A stretch of DNA of 64,000 nt from Dugong dugon (taxonomy: Eukaryota; Chordata; Mammalia; Sirenia; Dugongidae). A program made the position numbers and the translations under genes. Shown piece by piece: positions 13,169 through 24,500 of the stretch. Under the pieces are notes generated by a model. The model was not told the DNA's origin. It did no database searches and saw only the letters and a program-made list of their open reading frames with translations. The stretch is taken from positions 67,676,734 through 67,740,733 of the forward strand of contig CM057462.1 of assembly GCA_030035585.1 (NCBI GenBank), read 5' to 3'. Within the stretch, counting starts at the first letter, position 1, and the number at the start of each line of letters is the position of its first letter.

Positions 13169-13171
<3 letters not shown>

Positions 13172-13247
<76 letters not shown>

Positions 13248-13252
13248 TATAT
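13172..13252 (+). repeat. (TA)n microsatellite
   Basis: About 40 TA units with two GTATAT interruptions. It generates meaningless IYIYIY reading frames on the minus strand. Confidence 0.97.
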
Positions 13253-14091
13253 ACCTACAGATATAGCAAGGATATGTAAGATTTGAAAAATGTGATGAAT
13301 AAACTTGGTGGACATATAGAGAGCACTGCAGAGTATCCATAATTTTCTACCACACACAGAACATTTACAAATATTGACTATATCCTGGCGCGTAAAGCCA
13401 ATCTCAACCAATTCCAAAAAATCAAGATTCTACACAGCATATTCTAGGATCTCAAAAAAATTACACTAGAAATCAATAACAAAGAAGTAATTTAATCACT
13501 TTCTTTTAGAAATTAAAAATACTTCTAAATAACTCAAGTCTTAAAAAATTAAGAACTATTTAGAACAAAATGATAATAAAAATATGTAGGACGCAACTAA
13601 AGTATTTGGAGGAAAATTTTTAGCCTTAAGTGTAACTATTAGAAAAGCAAAAAGAATGAAAATTAAAACACTAAATATCCATCAAAAGAAGTTAAAAGAG
13701 CAAACCCAAAAAACACAGAAGTAAGAAAATAATAAATATAACAGTAGAAAATTAATAAAGTAGAAAATAAACATATATTTGGATGGGTCAGCAAAGACAA
13801 AAATAATGGATTGACAAACCTGTGGTAAGACTGACCAAGAAAAATGGCTATATAACACAAATAACCAATATCAGTAATGAAAAAGTGGGCAGCACTATAA
13901 ATGCTTCAGATTAGAAAAATAACAAAAGACTAAATGAATGTTTTTGCCAACAAATATGAACATTTAGAAAAAAAGGACAAATTCCTAGAAAAATATAAAT
14001 TATTTAAGCTGACTCAAGAAGAAACAGAAAACATGAATAATGCTATAAGCATTAAGTAAATTTAATTTGTAGTCAAAATGTTTCCCTAAAG

Positions 14092-14299
14092 CAGCTCCTG
14101 TCTGGAGGTGAGATAAGAAGGTAGAGAGGGTCGGAGCTGGTTGAATGGACATGGGAAATCTGGGATGGAAAGGAGGAGTGTGCTGTCACAGTATAGGGAG
14201 AACAACTAGGGTCACATAACAATGTACGTATAAATTTTTGTATGAGAGACTAACTCGAATTGTAAACTTTCACTTAAAGTACAAATAAAAAAAAAAAAA
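14092..14299 (+). mobile_element. 208-bp L1 3' tail with perfect target duplication
   Basis: Flanked by TTTCCCTAAAG at 14081-14091 and 14300-14310. It contains only the last part of an afrotherian L1 3' UTR, the same family as the minus-strand L1 at 43126-44610, then poly(A). It sits inside the ancient L1. Confidence 0.9.
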
Positions 14300-15599
14300 T
14301 TTCCCTAAAGAAAACTCCAGTCCCAGATGGTTTCACCTGCAAATTCTATGAAATATTTAAGAAGAAATAATTCCAAACTCACATAAACTCTTCTATATAG
14401 TATACAAAGAAGAGGATATTCACCATCAAATTTTATGAAGTTATCATAACTTTGATACCCAAACTCAAGAAGGACAGTATGTGAAAGGAAAACTATAGGC
14501 TAGTCTCATGAACATGGATCTCAAAATACTAAATAACATCTTAGCAAACCAAAACCAGCAATATACTGATAACGCAGCATGATCAAGTTAAGCACATCCC
14601 AGGAGTGAAAATAAAGTAATATAATTCACATAAGCAGATTAAAGGAATAAGATCATATTTCAATATATACAGAAAATTAGTTTGATAAAACTACTCATTA
14701 GCAAACTAAACATAACTTCTTTAACCTGATTAAGAATATCTACAAAAATCCTAGAGCAAACATCAGACTAAATGTTGAAATATTGAAAGCTTTCCCCTTG
14801 AGATCAGGAAAAAGACAAGGATTACCACCATCATTATTTCTAATCAACATTGTACTGAAGGTCTGAGCTAGTGTAGTAAGCAAGAAATGTAATTTAAAAG
14901 TAAGAAATTAAATGATTATTATTCACAAACTATATGATAGTGTATATAGAACTTTTTTAAATTTACAGCTAAATTATTAGAATTAATAAGAGTTTAGCAA
15001 AGAAGGTTGCTAAACACAAACATCAGTGTATCAAAATCAATCTGAAACTTCCATTTCTGGCCATCAAGGAGAAACTCGTACAGAACTTTCCTTCCCACTG
15101 TAAACAACTACAAAACTGGACTAGTTATATGAAGCAACTGTTTTTAGACATTGGGGTAATAGGTGGTGAAGAAGTATAATCTGTGAGAGAAGGGAACATC
15201 TTTGCTTTCTACCTTGAGGCACTTTTAGGGACATGGCACTGGAAAGGGGAACCCAAGCAGAATATGAAAGTCTTGCTAAGTTGACAATCAGAGTTTGGGT
15301 AAGTTGAAGCAGCTGAAACATGCAAGGCAGAGTACCAGTCAACAGGAGATAAACAGAAAAAAAGTTCCAGAAATCTGCATACGAATCCCCTTTAGGTTTG
15401 GCTGAATGCTAATCTGTACCTGCATAGGGTGAGATTTCATGAAGCCCAACAGAGAACAACTGCCAGGGAGGTATAAGCTGAACAATTTTCTAACTCACAA
15501 AACACTAACAGACATTCTAATTCCATTCAGTAAGATTAAAGAAATCTCACTGAACACTTAAAGCAATCAGTAGAGATCACTGAAGAGTTAAATCTAGAG

Positions 15600-16073
15600 C
15601 AGCGGTTCTTACTTTTTGGTCTACCGGCCCTTGACACTCTTAAAAATTGCTGAGGACCCCCAAAGAGCTTTTTTTGATGTGGGTCATAGCTATCAATAGT
15701 TACCATATCAGAAAATAAACTTAGAAATTTTTAAATACTTATTATTTAAAAAAAAAAAAAACAATAGTAAACCTACTGCGTGTTAGTATAAGTAACATAT
15801 TTCTATACTAAAATAACTATATTTCCCCAAATAAAAGTTTAGTGAGAAGAATAGCACTGTTTTACATTATTTGCAAATCTATTTAATGTCTGGTTTAAGA
15901 GAAGACAACTGGATTTTCATATCTGATTCTGCATTCAAACTGTTGTGATACGTTGTTTAGGTTAAAAGTATATGAAGAAAATCTGGCCCTACACAAATAC
16001 GTAGTGGAAAAGGAAGGACCTTCTGAACCCTCTGAGCTCCAGGGATCCCCGAACCTCACTTTGAGAACCACAG
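15600..16073 (+). mobile_element. hAT-type DNA transposon remnant
   Basis: Starts CAGCGGTTCTTAC and ends TTGAGAACCACAG, degraded terminal inverted repeats of the CAGTGGTTCTCAA type. The body resembles a common mammalian non-autonomous hAT element. Confidence 0.6.
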
Positions 16074-16512
16074 CCAGGAGTAAAAGTACTGTAAATTCAC
16101 CCTATAAAGCTTAAAAACAAGCCTTGAATCCAACTGATCCGCAAGTTAACTGAACTGCCTGACAAAATAAACTTCAACAATACCTTTTAAAAGAAGAGGG
16201 AAAAAAAAAAAAAACTTTTAAGGACTTATTTTCAAATAGAGAAGTTCTAATATTCTCTTTTAAATTATCTGCTGAAAAGTCATTGATACTCGTCCCCCCA
16301 ACCTTCATTAAGAGTCTATCTGTTCGAAGAGTTGCTTCATATTTTGGGTTGAGGGGTGAGAATCAAGAAGGAGCTGTGTACCTACGATGAAGAAACAGCC
16401 CAAGATGCAGAGTGACAACTGAGGCTTCAACTGAAGCTGAACACTGGGGTGAGAGATGACTGGAAGAAAAGTAAGCCCCAGTGACTTCATAGTCATTTTG
16501 GAGAAGTGTTAC

Positions 16513-16992
16513 TGGAACAGGCTGCATAAGCTCAATTACCACCATTGCTTCCCACCATTACTAGCCCCTGCTTTTCCTCATGATAGTTTCTTTTTTTCCT
16601 TCTTCTTTCTCCCTCCTCCTAGTCCAGTAAGATTGATTAAAGTTTCTCCTTGGAGAGTGGCAGAACACATTGATAACCCTCAAGGACTAGGATTAACTCA
16701 TCTGTGATGTGACAATCATGACTAACGGTGCCAAATAACTTTCAAGGATTGCCAGTAAGAAGTTAGATCATCTGGGACGCGCAGAATGTGACCACCCTTG
16801 AAGAGAAACTATAATCCTGTTCATACAAAACTTTCAGTCAGTCTCCAGTCGGGGAGACCGGTCTTTTGGAGAAGCTCATTCCCCTCTGTCTCCTGTATAT
16901 CGATATACAATAAAACCCTCTTGCTGCTCACCTCACCCGTCTCAGTATTGGTTTTTGCGGCAAGTGGCTCAGATCCACAATTTGTGGTAACA
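16513..16992 (+). mobile_element. Solo LTR, class I-like
   Basis: 480 bp from TGGAACAGG to GGTAACA, flanked by the 4-bp duplication TTAC at 16509-16512 and 16993-16996. It contains AATAAA at 16909-16914 followed by a U5-like region. The 4-bp duplication suits a gammaretrovirus-like LTR. No internal viral genes are present. Confidence 0.6.
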
Positions 16993-17670
16993 TTACAATG
17001 TCCAAATGTGTGGAAGGGGGTTTCCAGCTGATTTTACCAAGAGTTGAAGGGACAGGGGACCCAATCTGACATTTTTATTGCATCTGAGCTAATTGATTTA
17101 CAGTATGGAATGTAAAAGTCTCTCACAGGCCCTTGACATGCATATTCTCTCCCTGGGTGCAGATTTACTCAGGAAGCCAAGTGCTAATTGGCAGGCTGCT
17201 TGGTGAGTCTGGAGAGGAGCTAAGGGAGATAAAAATGACCAGAGTCATTACAATGGGAGGAGTTGATACAGCTGTGGCCATATCCGGGACATATTACAAC
17301 AATAATGAATAAGGATATAGGGGGATCAAGATCACAAATTTATTATGTTAGAGGAAGTTGGGATTTGAACCTACTTGTATCTGACTCCAAGTCCTGCAGT
17401 CTGTCCCCTCCACCAAATCACCTTTCAGAGTCTTTCTCCCCTAGTCAGTATAGGCGGCTCACGGCTGCTTCAAATCACTGAGAAAAGAAAGACATCAGCC
17501 TGGAACGGTATCTCAGCCAGTCCATACCTGGACCCCTTGTGAGGCCCAGGGGCCTTTTCTAGCAAAGACCCATTACTCATGTCTGCAATTTTGCTCTTTT
17601 TTTTTTTTCCCTATGTCTCATGTCCTTTTTGTTCCTCGGTTCTTCTTTTACTGGCATCTTTTGTATTAAG

Positions 17671-17843
17671 ATGGAAGCCTGGTGGCACAGCGATTAAGAG
17701 CTCGGCTGCTGATCAACAGGTCGGCAGTTCGAATCCACCAGCTGCTCCTTGGAAGCTCTAAGGGGCAGCGCTACTCTGTCCTATAGGGTCTCAGTGAGTC
17801 AGAATTGACTCAACGGCAACAGGTTTGGTTTTTTGGTATGGTC
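17671..17843 (+). mobile_element. AfroSINE
   Basis: Sense copy: tRNA-like promoter region with GGTCGGCAGTTCGAATCC (B box), then the RTE-like tail. Flanked by TGTATTAAG at 17662-17670 and 17844-17852. Confidence 0.93.
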
Positions 17844-17852
17844 TGTATTAAG

Positions 17853-18422
17853 TGGATACTTCCTAGTGTACCATTTTAATTCTTTGATTTTAAACTATTT
17901 TTGGAGTTATTTTCTTAGTGATTGCTCTAAGAATTATAATGGGCCTTTTTAAAAATCGCAATCTACTTCAGATTAATGCTAATTCAATTCCAGCAGAATA
18001 GAGAAACGTTGCTCCAATATAGCTCCATTCCTTACCTCCTTCTTTGGCAAAGACCTATGAAACATGCATCACTGGGAAACTTCTCTGAGATATGACTAAT
18101 TATTTGCAGTTTAATTACCATTACCATATTTGTGATCTAACAGCATATTATTCAAAGTCGAGTAATGATACTAAGTACAAAGGTCATGATAAACAACAAA
18201 CATCTCAGCACCACAAAGTTAGTTTTACTAATTTCTATGCCTTTCTATGCCTACTTGTCCTCACATATGCTCTGTAACAATAAAATCACAGGTATGTGTG
18301 CAGTTCTAGGGGAAGAAGGTGGAAATTTCAGCAATCCATAGTACCTCAAAGTAGTGTGTAAGGCTGGGGTATATAAGACTTTCAATTGCCCCTTTTATAG
18401 CTCCTGACGTGGAGCTCATGAG
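17853..18422. other. ZMYND12 3' flank and UTR
   Basis: No ORF or clear repeat. The part next to 18422 is expected to be the ZMYND12 3' UTR on the minus strand. Confidence 0.45.
18110..18115 (-). terminator. ZMYND12: Possible ZMYND12 polyadenylation signal (ATTAAA)
   Basis: The minus strand reads ATTAAA about 310 bases past the TGA. No AATAAA was seen nearer the stop. The cleavage site cannot be proved without transcripts. Confidence 0.3.
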
Positions 18423-18542
18423 TCACTCAGGATGAGATTCTTCGGCTGAGATGAGATTTAATAACTCTTGAATGGTGCTTTGTTCGTGGACACTAAGCTT
18501 TTCTTTGGCTAGGATGAAGGCTTCCATGGCATATTCCTGGGC
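18423..18542 (-). CDS. ZMYND12: ZMYND12 coding exon 8 (stop codon)
   Basis: The acceptor CTATTTCAG precedes 18542. Residues 326-364 ([20 protein letters not shown] onward) end at TGA, 18425-18423. The C-terminal tail is short and acidic, one residue shorter overall than human as I recall it. Confidence 0.94.
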   Translation of the reverse strand, partial: AQEYAMEAFILAKEKLSVHEQSTIQELLNLISAEESHPE

Positions 18543-21500
18543 CTGAAATAGAATTGCAATGACAAAAGGAGGTTGTCACAGGAAAGCATAATGTTAAGAA
18601 GCCCCATCTATGCGCAACTCCAGAAACATGGGAGAGGATCCACCAGCTTCTCATCCTAGCCACTGAGCTCCTACTAAACTTTGTTTCTTGATAGTAAACT
18701 TGTGAGCACACACTGGGCCCTTATAGCTGGCCAAATGTGTGCTGGGTGGGGCAGGGGACACCAGAAAAACGCATTTGACTTGATTAACTAGGGACAAACT
18801 AAGTATGTCTTCCTAGCAAAGTGGGATCTTCGCAGGATTTTAATCATGGCCCTTTGGACCAACATTGGGAGGCATAGAGGTAATATGTGCTACAAATAAA
18901 ATTACATCCTGGAGCAGTCCTGGGGCCACGTAGTCCAGGGTTTTGACTTGGACAGAGGCTCCACAGGACATCTTGGAATGGACTCTGGTTCTCCCCCAAC
19001 CCCTTTCTATTTCCTTCCTTCCTTCTTATAAATATTTATTGAATGGCTACTGTGTTCCAAGTATTGTGACTACAGACAGAAAATTCCTGCCCTCATGAAA
19101 CTTATCATCTAGTAGGGGAGAGAGATAATAAACAAGATAAATAAGTAAAACATGATAGTACCTGAAATAATAAGTGCTAACGGGGGGGGGGGGGGAGCAA
19201 GAAAGAGGGATAGAAGTGTCAGTGGTGGTAGTGAGGTTTTGCAATTTTAGACAAGGGGGCCAGGGAAGGCTTCACTGAAAAGAAGATAGCCTAATAAAGA
19301 CTTTTGAGTTATAAATGTGTCCCTTCCACTTAAGGCCTTTTGTAGATCTCATATACTAACATGCCTTGGGATAATGACTTCCTTGAGTATACAGTGAAAA
19401 TTGGACTCTACACTGTAGAAAAGATGTTTTTGTCTAATGTAAACTTGAATATTCAGTGGAAATGTCTTCCTCTTCCCTGACCACTCCTAGCCCTACCCCA
19501 GGCAGCGTCAGTGTCCCACCTCTGTGCTCCCTCAGAGCCCTGAGCTTCACCATCACACTCTATTATAGCCCATTGACTATAAGCTCCTCAGAGCAGGCTC
19601 TGGTATACAGTAGGTGCTTAGTAAAAGCTGCTGAAGGAAGAAAGAGAGAGAGGAAGAAGAGAGGGAACCTAAAATTTTCCCATATCACCCACAAAAAAAG
19701 GCCTCCTCTAGCCTCACTCTCTCTCCCCTTGCCTGCTTTTTTTTCTTTATAGCACTTCTCACTATCTGAAATTATTACATATTTATATGTTTGCTTGTTT
19801 ATTGTGACTTCCCATCCTCCAAAGAACACAAGCTCTGTGAAGATAGAAAAGTTATCTGGTTCACCACTCAATCTCCAAGTCCCCAGAATGGTGGTAGGTA
19901 CTCAATAAATATCTGAATGAACGAATGAATCAATCAATCGATCTGAGATTTGCCACTTGATTTCTGTGAGACACTGGGCAAATAATTGACCCTTTCTGTA
20001 CCTCAGTTTCCTTATCTGTAAATTGGCGATAATCAAGTGACTACCTCAAAAGGTTCATATGAGAATTAAACATGATAAATTCATGTAAAGACCGGTATGA
20101 AATGGGCACTCTAAAAAATGGTTACCTTTCTAATCTTTTCATGGCAATTCATTTCTGCCTGAACCCCTCCAGCAACAGGGAACTCACCGAGTGTAGACAG
20201 AGCTACCATTCCATTCTTCTGAGGTCTTCCCAGAGCCCTCCTGCCCTGCAGGCTTCCAGGCACTGCCCTACCCTCAGTTTCCCTATGCAACCTGGGGATG
20301 GCCCCTTTGAGGGAAGAAGACAATCCTGTTTCCATTATGCAGGCTGGACTCAACTGAATGAGAAATGTCATGAGCATCGGAACTTTTTTGGAGTGAGGAC
20401 TTGCTCTGAGGGCAAAAGCTGGTGGAATTGGGCAAAACATAGCTCATTTCAACTGGAGGAATTTTTATCTCTATTTTAGACATGCTGCTTTTCTAAGGAA
20501 ACTTGCCTTTGAATAATTCATCATCAGGTAGTAAAGCAAGACCAGAGTTTTCAGAACAAAGACAGTTTTTTCTGGGTCTCTGTCAGACGTAGATTCTCGA
20601 ATGCTCAAGGTTGACGTCAGGATCCGAATGGCTTCTGCTTCATGGGCTTCATCTGCGTTGGAAAGGGAGGGGAAGAAACAGACCCTAGGAGGCTGTGTCT
20701 GCCCTCATCAGCAGGTACACAGCTGTGAGGGCGCCTGGTCTCCTGCCAAAGCCTCATTCCAGAGGCGCTGGTGGAGACAGCACAGCCACTGCGAGCTCTT
20801 CACCTGGAGGACTGCCTCCACAGGCAGAGCAGGAAGCTGGGCAGATTACGGCAGTTCTCCAGCTTTGCCTGGCATGTCGTTATCAGAGTAATCTAAGAAC
20901 ATGCTCACTCCCACAGGTCTCAAAGTTGTTAAGGCTTCTCTTTTTCAGAGTCCTGAACTCTAGATCTCTTAGGCTCCCCAATACAGGGAACTTGCCACAG
21001 CAGGATTCCTTAGTCCTATTCTTCTGCCTGCATTTTATAGCTGAGAAAATGGAGCCGGGGCTGCTAGTAGGTGTCGCAGCTTAATTCTTCTCCCCAAATA
21101 CAAAGATGCTTACCAGTACCAGTACCAGTTGCTATGGAGTTGATTCTGACTCATGGTGACCCCATGTGTGTCAGTTCAGAACTGTGCTCCACTGGTTTTC
21201 AGTGGCTGATTTTCCAGAAGTAGATTGCCAGGCCTTTCTTCCAAGTGCCTCTGGGTGAATTCAAACTGCCAAACTTTTGGTTAGCAACTGAGTGTGTTAA
21301 CCATTTGCATAAGCCAGGGACTCCAAAGATGCTTAAGCAAAAGCCTTTCTGTTTCCCATGTGAATCTGTTTACTATCTCCCCCAGCAGTTTTTGTTCCTA
21401 TTTTAGTAACCCATTCCTGTTGCTGTCGAGTTGATTCCAACTCACAGTGACCCTATAGGACAGAGTAGAACTGCCCTATAGGGTTTCCAAGGATCACCTG

Positions 21501-24500
21501 GTAGATCTGAACTGCTGACCTTTTGGTTAGCAGCTGAACTCTTAACCACTATGCCACCAGGGTTTCCAGTTACCCATGACTGAGCAGTTATTAAGGGCCA
21601 GATACTTAAAGCACTGATATAAGTACTAAGTTTAGAGAAAGGAGCCCTGGTGGAGCAGTGGTTAAGTACTTGGCTTCTAATTGGAAAGTTGGCAGTTGGA
21701 ACCCACTAACCGATCTGCTGGAGAAGGATGCAGCAGTCTGCTTCCGTAAAGATTTACAGCCTTCGAAACCCTGTGGGGCAGTTCTGCTCCATCCTATAGG
21801 GTCACTATGAGTCAGAATGAACTCAGCAGCAGTGGGTTTGGTTTAGGTTTTAAACTTAGGGAAAAAAAAGGACACATACCATACTGTTAAGGTTGGCTAT
21901 CTTTGGATATCTATGGATGAAATTTTTTTTCCTTTGTGCTTTTCTTTGATTTACAAGTTTTCTGCTTTAACATGAACCAGTTTTATAATGAGAGAAACAC
22001 CAATGAAGTTATTATTTTAAAAAATCTTAGCTCAAAATCTTCTTTCCTCCAAGTAGTCTTCCTTCAGTGTCATTCAACTGTCCTCTTCATTCTGGGACTC
22101 ATCTTGTAACATAATTTGTACTCCTACAAAATTTCTTTTGTTATTGCATATATGTTCTGTCTCACTAACTACATTGCATATCTGTTTAGAGCACATACCT
22201 TGTCTTACTTGACCTGAGGGGATAACACACATAAGAAATGGATACTCTGCAGAAATCACGGGAAGCTCTGACAGGGTCTTTTTCTTCCCCAAATCTTTCC
22301 CTTGTTGACACATTGAAAGGCTGTTTCTGATGCTAGGGATCTGAATTCTGCCAACACTGGTAAAATCTTTTTGATCTCCATGTCCCAGTTTTCCCCATCA
22401 GCAAAATGAGGAAGATGGCACTGATGTCCCCTTTGTGACAAGGACAGCTGCCCTCCCTCTTATGGGCAAGGCCTGTGTGTTTCATGGGTGAAGTCACTGC
22501 TTTGCTTCCTAGGGAAAGCTGCCACTTACCCAAGCCAGTGTTGTTCTCAAATTTTTTGCCCAGTAAATCTATTTGTTGGAGCCGAGAATGTGAGAGGACT
22601 TGGTAATGATTATTCAAATATTTATACCAGATCTCAGTGACCTGTTGGGAAAGGAGATGGCAATCAGACAAGTAGACCAGAGCTGGGACACTGGACCAGC
22701 CAGTTGGAGAGAGCAGTGCACCTGGTCAGGTTTCCTGACAGTCTGGAGACTCCATCTCTCACTGCGCCTGGAGGCTGAGGGAGCCTTAGGAGCCCAGAAC
22801 AGGCCTGGCCAAAATAAGCATGACAAGCCATGGGCTACGAAGAGCATGTGCCAGGTGGATCTGGAGGTAACCCTAACAGGGTTAAATAACAATAGCTGCC
22901 ACTTGGCGAGCACATACAATGCTAAACTTTTACAAACCCACCATAATCACAGCCTCACAACACCCCAACCCAAGGTAACTATTCTTATTATTCCCATTTT
23001 GTAGATAAATAAATTGAACCTCAGAGGAGTTAAGATCGCACTTGACTTCTGGCATGAACCAGTAAATAGCACAGCCAGGATTTAAACTCGGATCTGTTGT
23101 TGATATACCATAATGCCTCTTCCTGAGAAATGGGTCCAAAATCAGATTCAATAGTCACAGCATAAGAGCCTGTATCACACATAGAAATGGCCACTTGCTA
23201 AGTGACTTCCTGATAAATGAGCTGTTACTGTATGAACATAAGTGACATTTTAACATTTTAGATACAGTTTAAAATCTTTTACACACAAAGATGGAAATTT
23301 TAAAGTACTCTCATGTTCTCTGATGCCTTGACAAGACCTTTCAACAATGAATTTCCTTTGAAAACCTCTCCTTCCCCATCGCACACCCCAGTATGCCCAC
23401 ATTAACTTGTTCCTATGAGTGCAGCCAAACATGGCAGTCTGTTTGAAGGGGGTTGGTTTTTACTGATCTATCATTCATTACTTGTTAATCACTCTATGGA
23501 TGCTCAGGACTAGTCTATTTTGGTAGTGGAGAAACAGAAAGGAAGAGAAATGAAGTATGCTATGTATTAGCTGTATGACCTTGGGCAAGTCACTACATCT
23601 CTCTGGGCCTCAATTTCCTCATGAATGGTCTGACACTCATTGTAAGATACTGGGCCTAAGTATCAAAGTTAAGCTCTGACATTCCTCACTTACCTTAGTA
23701 TACAGCGTGTCTGCCAGATCCACTTTGTTAAGGTTATGGAAGACATTAGCCAAGTGGAAGTAGCCTCCTGAGGTCCTGATATCCTCTGTTCCAAATGCAC
23801 TACTGGCAAAATATATCTAAGCAGAAGGAAGAAGGAGAGTGCTTGAGTTCCCTTTGCAAATCACAGATCCGATAAAGGACTTGTATCTAGTATATAAAGA
23901 AATTTTACAACTTAATAAAAGAAGAAAAACAGCCTAATATTAAAAAAAAAAAAAAAAAGGCAAAGGATCTGAATACACATTTCTCCAAAGAAGATATACA
24001 AATGACTAATAAACATATGAAACGATGCTCAACATTGTTAGTCACTAGGGAAATGTAAAATAAAATCACAGTGAGACACCACTTTACACACACTAGGATG
24101 GCCAAAATAAAAAAGATGGAAAATAACAAGTGTTGGTGAGGATGTGGAGAAACTGGAACCCTTATCCATTGCTGGTGGGAATGTAAAATGGTGTAGTCAT
24201 TTTGGAAAGCAGTTTGGCAGATCCTCAAACAGTTAAACATGGAGTTACCATACAATCCAATAATTCCACTCCTAGGTATACACCCGAGAAAAAAAAGCAT
24301 GTGTCCACACAAAGACTTGTATGAAAATGTTCATTGCAGCATTATTCATAATAGCCAAAAAGTGGAAACAACCCAAATATCCATCAACCAGTGAATGATA
24401 AACAGACTGTGGTATACTGAGATGATGGAATACTACTCAGCAATAAAAGGAACGGACTATTGATATATTCAACAACATGGATGATTCTCAAAATAATTAT

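Larger units (their letters stand above)
12900..15055 (+). repeat. Ancient L1 ORF2 remnant
   Basis: A-rich sense-strand L1 sequence with many stops. The dispersed phrases around 14310-14420 and 14750-14900 match the RT region. It is interrupted by a TA microsatellite and a short L1 tail insertion. Confidence 0.65.

Noticed and set aside
13125-13417. ORFs encoding IYIYIY tracts
   Set aside because: Translation of the TA microsatellite.
20072-21084. Overlapping ORFs of 96-135 codons around ZMYND12 exon 7
   Set aside because: Plus-strand or wrong-frame shadows of the exon and its introns.
22614-23004. ORFs of 101-134 codons on both strands near exon 6
   Set aside because: They overlap MIR and intron sequence, with no family resemblance and no splice support.
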